Source of the DNA: Poronia punctata
Lineage: Eukaryota; Ascomycota; Sordariomycetes; Xylariales; Xylariaceae
Direction of reading: 5' to 3'
DNA length: 10,834 nucleotides
NCBI GenBank assembly: GCA_022579005.1
Contig: MU401939.1
Location: forward strand, 3,986-14,819
The translations under genes and the position numbers were made by a program. Shown here in pieces: positions 5,636-10,834 of the stretch. The notes beneath the pieces were generated by a model. That model saw only the letters and a program-made list of their open reading frames with translations. It was not told where the DNA came from and ran no database searches. The stretch's first letter is position 1, and every line of letters begins with the position of its first letter.

Positions 5636-8600
5636 TTTTTTTTAAATTTTTTTTTAAAAAACTAACTATATTAAAAATTTTAGTATATATAGTAGTTAGT
5701 ACTACTTTACTTTAAAAACGCTTTTAATAACAACTTAAATTAAGTTAAATTTTTTAAAAAAATAAGCATAGCTATTTATTTATTAAAAAAGCATGTTATT
5801 TTTAAAAAGTAAAGCGTAAAAACACTTAACTTTAAAATATTAGCAAAAAACAAGCTAAATATATATATGTTATATAAAGTAACTAAATATATATTATAAC
5901 GTAATTAGTATACATGCTAGTTACGCTTTATATTATAAGGTAGCTATAAAACTAAAAAGGGCTAGCTTGATTTTTATTTTTATATATATAGCTATTATTT
6001 TTGCGTTGCTTTTTAGACTCAAATACTTAGCTATTTATTATATACTTAATATACTAAGTTATATTTTTTAAAATACTTTTATAAAGTTATAATTAATATA
6101 AAGCTTTTAAAACCTAGTTAATATGTTTACTTTAGCTAAACCTCTTTTAGTATAAAGTTAAAATAATCTTTAAAAATTTTTAATTTTATTATAATAGTAA
6201 TTTTGCTTAAATATAAAACTTATAAGAGCTTTTTTTTATAAAGCAAACTATATATAAAAAATAAAAAGCTAAAAATTAATAATACGCTTATATATATAAA
6301 CGCGCTTAAGCTAAAAATATAATAAGTTTTTATAATTACTAATAATTTAATTAAAAAATAAAAATAAAATACTAGCTTACTTTAAACTTTAAAAACTATA
6401 AAAATTAGCTAAAAGCTTTAGTATAAAAACAACATATTATAAAAAAGGTTTAAAAAATAGCTAAGCTATTATAGTTTAAAACTAAGTAGTAAAAGCTATA
6501 CAAATTAAGCTATAAAGCTAAAACTATAAAATATAACTTAGCTAGCTTACTATTTTTAGTTTAATAAAGCTATAAGATTATAACTTAAAAAATACTTTTA
6601 ATAGTAATTTAAAAAAATTAAAAATATAAAGAAACTAAAAAGAACTAAAAAACAAATAGTTAAAAAATTAAAAAAACTAAAAAATAAGTAGCTAAAAAAC
6701 TAAAAAACTAAAAAACTAAAAAAGTTTAAATATTATAATAAATAAAAAAAGGTAGCGTATTTTATAAAGTATAAAAAAGGTTTATAATACTTAAAGTTAT
6801 ATATATATAAGCTAGTAATTAAAAGCTAAAATAACTTAAAAATTAAATTTTTAATAAAAACTTTAAAAATTAACAGCTTGCTTAAGTAAAAACTTTTAAA
6901 ATTTTAATTAAATATAAATACTAGCTAATACTTTTTTATTATATTTTTTTTTTAGTTAATATTAGCTTTTTAATATATTTAAACTTTATTATTTTAGCTT
7001 ACGTTTTTTTATATAGTTTTTTTATTTAATACGTTACTTTTTATAAAACTTTATAGTTTTATAAATAAAAACTATAATTTAAGCTGCTACTTTATATTAC
7101 TTAAACTTTTTACTTTAAAATAATACTAAAATAATTTATTAAACTTTATTTTTACTTAAAAAGTAATATTTTTAACTATTTACTTATACTTAGCTAGCTT
7201 TATTTTATTTTTTATTATTAACTTAAAACTTAAAGCTTTTAAATTAATTAAAACTTTTACTTTACTATTACTTTTTAGCTAAAAATTTATTTTAACTTTT
7301 ATTTTTAGTATTTTAATTATAAGCTATAAAAACTTAATTTTAATTTTTATTAACTATTTTGCTACTTTTTTATATAACCTTTACGTTTTTTAGCAATATA
7401 TAACTTATTTTAACTTTTTAAAGCGTTTTAACTTTTTTTTTAATAGTACTAAAGCAATAAATTAGTTTAAAAAAGTTTTTTATTACTTTAATAATTATTA
7501 TATAACTTTAAAAGCTTATATTTAACTATTGCTTTAATATACTTTAACTTATAAAGTTTATAAATAATTAATTTTTTTTAAAAAAAATTATATAAACTAA
7601 AATATTGCTTATAGCGCTATTAAGCATTATTTTTATTTAAATAATTTTTAATAAAAATCTTTTACTATTGCTACACTTTATAACTATAAAAAAATATTTT
7701 AATTAAATAATATTAAAAGCTTATATAAATACTTTTAAAAATGTTATTTTTTTTATTAAAATATTAAAGCTTATAATAAGCTATATTTTAATAATATTAT
7801 AGTTTAAAGCCTTTTATAACAAATATTTAACTTTATAATTTAAGCTATTTTTTTTTATTAACTAAAATTTAGTAACTTTAAATAACTTACTTATAAAGAC
7901 CTTTATAATAAGCTTAACTTTTAAGCAATAAATAAATTTTGCTTTTAAAAATATTAAAAATAAAGTAAAAAAAATCTTAGCTTATTAAAAAAAAAATTTA
8001 AGCTTTTTAAAAAACTTAATAAGCTTTTTTACTTATACTTTATTAAAGCTATTATAACTTAGCTTAAAAATTAATAAAATGCTTAATAAGCAAAAAGTAT
8101 AGCTATAGTTAATAGCTAGCTAATAACTATTATAAAATAAAAGCTTATTACTATTATAAACAACTTTACTTTACGTTTTTAAAAAATTAAAATTATAATA
8201 AAATAGCTAAAAGTTATTATAAAAAAATAATAAAAAATAATAAATTAACTAGCTTTTTAGCTTTTTATTAATTATAATTAATAAAGTATAAAAATTATAA
8301 TATATTTAATAAACTAGTAAAGTAGTTATAGTAAATAAAAATAAAAAAGTTATTAAAGTTATTTAAATTAAAAAGTACTTAGTTATAAGTATTAAATATA
8401 TTTAAAAAACTTTTATTTATAATAAAACTATTTAAAAGTATATAACTTTAATAAAAATAAAATTATATATTTTAATAATTAGTAGCACTTTAAAAAAAAA
8501 CGCTTGCTTAAACATATTAAATATATTATTTTACTTAGTAATATTATTATATTTAATTAAAAATATAAAAATATTAAAATTAAAATATTATACTATATTT

Positions 8601-10834
8601 AAAAAAATAACTTAGCTAATAATTATAACTTTTACTTTTTAGTATATTATAAACTTAAAAAGTATAATTTAATTTTATAAAATATAGCTTTTAAAGCAAT
8701 ATAATAATTATAAATAAAATATATTTAACTAATATAAGTAGCTAATGCTTAAAATTAACAAAACGCTTTAGCTATAAAAAACGTTATTAATATTAAACCT
8801 TTTACTTATATTAGTAATATAAATATAGTTAAAGCTTTGCGTTAAAATAATAACTTATTTATATATAAAAATAAAAGCTATATTTATATAAACTAAACTT
8901 AAAATTTTATTTATATTATTACTATTAACTTTAATAATATAAAAGTTATAAAAAAAGTTAAAAAAAAATAATAATAAAATAGCTATTAAAATGTTTACTA
9001 TTAATTAATATAAACTACTTTTTATATAAGTTTTTTTTTATTAAAAGCTTATAAAAGTTTTTGCTTAAAAAAATAAAAATATTTTATTATAATTAAATAT
9101 TTAATTAGTTGCTTTAAAAGTTAAAATATTTAATTTGCTTTTTACTATTATAAAAAATATATTTAAAAATAAAAAAGCTAATATAAAATAAGCGCTTAAT
9201 ATTTATATAAAAGCTTAATAGTTATAAAATATTAAAGTTAATAAGCTACTTTTAAAAAAAGTTAATATTATATTTAAAAATATAATTTTTAAAGTACTAA
9301 GCTATACTAACGTATTAATTTATTAAATTAGCTATATTGTTTAAAACGTTATAATTAAAAGTAAAAAAACTATTTATATAGCGCTTAAAAATATTAAATA
9401 CTAATTTAGCTAAAAAAGTAAAAATTAAATTTTAATTAATATTATAAACTTTAGTAAGCTACTTAGCTTATAGCTTAATATAATTACGCTTTTAAAATTA
9501 ACTAATTACTTTATAGCTTTAATTTAATAAACTAAATTTTAGCTTATTAAAAATATATTATAATAAATAACTAATATAAGTAATTATTTTTATATTAATA
9601 TTATAATAGTTAGTTTTAATATTTTATAAAATAATATTTAACTAAGTACTTAAAGCTTTAATTTAAAGCTAACCTTATTTTAAATATTTTTTATAGCTTT
9701 AAAGTAGTATATAGTTATTAACTATATTTAAACTTGCTTTAAAATTATTATTATTATAAGCATAAAAAAGCAAGGCAAGCTTATTATAAAAGTTATTAAT
9801 ACTAGTATATAAGCTAGCTTTATTATTAAAATATATATTTTAAATTATACTTTACTAGTTTAATAAATTAGTTTAACTTAAAAAAGCTATAGTAATAACG
9901 TTAATAAAGTTAGCTATATTAATATTATTAAAATTAAAGTATAGCTTACTAAGTAAAGCGTTAAATTTTTATTATATATTGTTTTAAAGCAATATACTTT
10001 ATTTTTTTTACTTTTAAATATAAATTTTATTATTAAAACAAATATGTTTTTATATTATTAAAATAATTACTTTATATATAATATATAGTTTAAAAAAATT
10101 AAAAATTATAATTTTAGTAGTATTTATTAAAAACTAGTTTTTATTATAATTATTTAAAGTTATTAATATATTAAAAAACTAGCTACTATTTACTTATTTT
10201 TAAAGCTAGTAAATAATATAATAAAGCTTTATTAAATAAGTATTAAAAAAGTAGCTAATAGTAATAATAATAATAAGTTTAGCTTATTTTGTTATAATTA
10301 AAATATTACTTTAGTTATAAATTATAATATTACTTTTTATAGTATACTTTAAAAAGAAATCTTTAATATAGTGCTTAATATTAAAAAAAGCTTACTTTTA
10401 TATATTACTAGCTTTAGCTTTATTTATTTTAAAAGTATTATACTATTTAGTTATAAGTATAATATTAATTTTAATTTTTTTAATATATTTTTAATTAATT
10501 TAGCTAATAATAAAATAATATAAGTTATACTATATAATAATGCTTTTATAAATATTTTTTATAATACTACTTAAAAAGTTTATTATAAAGCTTAATAAAT
10601 TAACATTGCTATTGCTAAAAAAGTAAATTAATTAAGCGCTTTAATTAAGTTATTTAATATTTTTATTATATATAAAAGCAAAGCTAAAAAAGTTTATTTT
10701 TTTAATAATATTTTACTAAACAAAATAACTTTTTTAAGCATATATAATTAAAAAAAAAAGCTATTAAAAAAAAAGTTATAAACATTAAAAATAAAACTTA
10801 GTTATAATAAAAAAGTATTTATAAAAATATTTAG
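5636..10834. other. Degenerate AT-rich sequence without recognisable genes
   Basis: About 5.2 kb follows the repeat pair with no supported gene, RNA or intact mobile element. It is probably several mutated transposons, but I could not recognise a reverse transcriptase, integrase or DDE transposase motif through the mutations. Slightly less degraded patches occur around 5900-6030 (AAAAAGGGCTAGCTTGA, GACTCAAATAC). The lysine-codon-like stretch at 6630-6725 is listed separately. No end of the block is reached in the window. Confidence 0.7.
6692..6723 (+). repeat. Four perfect 8-bp CTAAAAAA tandem units
   Basis: CTAAAAAA occurs four times head to tail, preceded from about 6640 by looser copies (ACTAAAAAGAACTAAAAAAC). 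The wider 6630-6725 stretch is almost only A with scattered CT. It may be a simple repeat made by slippage. It could also be the C-to-T-mutated remains of a Lys/Glu-rich coding stretch, as found at the C-termini of many fungal pogo/Fot1-type transposases; that second reading is only a guess. Confidence 0.6.

Larger units (their letters stand above)
3341..10834. repeat. AT-rich RIP-like heterochromatic block, gene-free, running off the window
   Basis: The composition drops sharply: in a hand-counted sample, 7021-7320, only 37 of 300 bases are G or C (27 C, 10 G). TAA and TAG stops saturate all frames, no open reading frame of useful length remains, and I recognise no tRNA or rRNA. CpA/TpG and TpC/GpA are very rare and TpA is very common, as expected after repeat-induced point mutation of transposons in ascomycetes. 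The original elements cannot be identified by eye. Such blocks usually carry H3K9 methylation and DNA methylation (family knowledge, not visible here). Confidence 0.85.

Noticed and set aside
10255..10285. AATAGTAATAATAATAATAAG as a decayed Asp-rich reverse transcriptase (YADD-like) motif
   Set aside because: Trinucleotide AAT runs are expected in this composition, and no flanking reverse transcriptase blocks could be recognised.
3341..10834. Mitochondrial DNA or a mitochondrial insertion, suggested by the very low GC
   Set aside because: No mitochondrial genes or tRNAs are recognisable, stop codons saturate all frames, and the context-specific loss of cytosines fits mutated nuclear repeats better.
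3341..10834. Regional centromere
   Set aside because: AT-rich RIP'd DNA is compatible with some fungal centromeres, but the same composition is found in subtelomeres and dispersed transposon blocks, and nothing here distinguishes them.

Overview
The window looks like nuclear DNA of a filamentous ascomycete fungus (probably Pezizomycotina; I cannot name the genus). The reasons are an intron-free gene of normal GC content with a fungal-style promoter (TATA box, then a pyrimidine-rich leader) lying directly against more than 7 kb of extremely AT-rich DNA. That DNA has the signature of repeat-induced point mutation (RIP) or a similar C-to-T process. Such two-speed layouts are typical of AT-isochore, subtelomeric or centromeric edges in these fungi.

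Layout: 1-73 is an almost pure poly-C tract. Positions 74-533 hold the upstream region, with a 10-bp CACGTG palindrome at 210-219, a TATA box at 431-438 and a CT-rich leader. Positions 534-3203 hold the only gene I can support, an 889-residue VIT plus von Willebrand A (vWA) domain protein. Positions 3204-3323 are an ordinary 3' flank. At 3324-3340, on the border, lie two CCCTAA-type telomere-like units. From about 3341 to the end is AT-rich, gene-free DNA. It contains a pair of ~0.73-kb direct repeats (3994-4736 and 4911-5635) that have diverged largely by C/T and G/A differences, followed by about 5.2 kb of degenerate sequence with no readable gene.

The most remarkable item is inside the gene. 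From the ATG at 534 the protein begins M-ARTKQTAR, identical to histone H3 residues 1-8 after Met removal. About 690 residues later, in the linker after the vWA-associated region, a second stretch (residues 700-720) closely matches H3 residues 11-32. The two pieces are in H3 order and flank the VIT-vWA core. Of the H3 tail lysines, K4 and K23 are kept, K14, K18 and K27 are arginine, and K9 is missing, so both ARKS silencing sites of H3 are lost. A strongly basic, nuclear-localisation-like run follows. This reads as a histone-H3-tail mimic built onto a VIT-vWA scaffold. Its function is unknown; a chromatin role is an inference from the sequence. I cannot judge from here whether relatives have been described.
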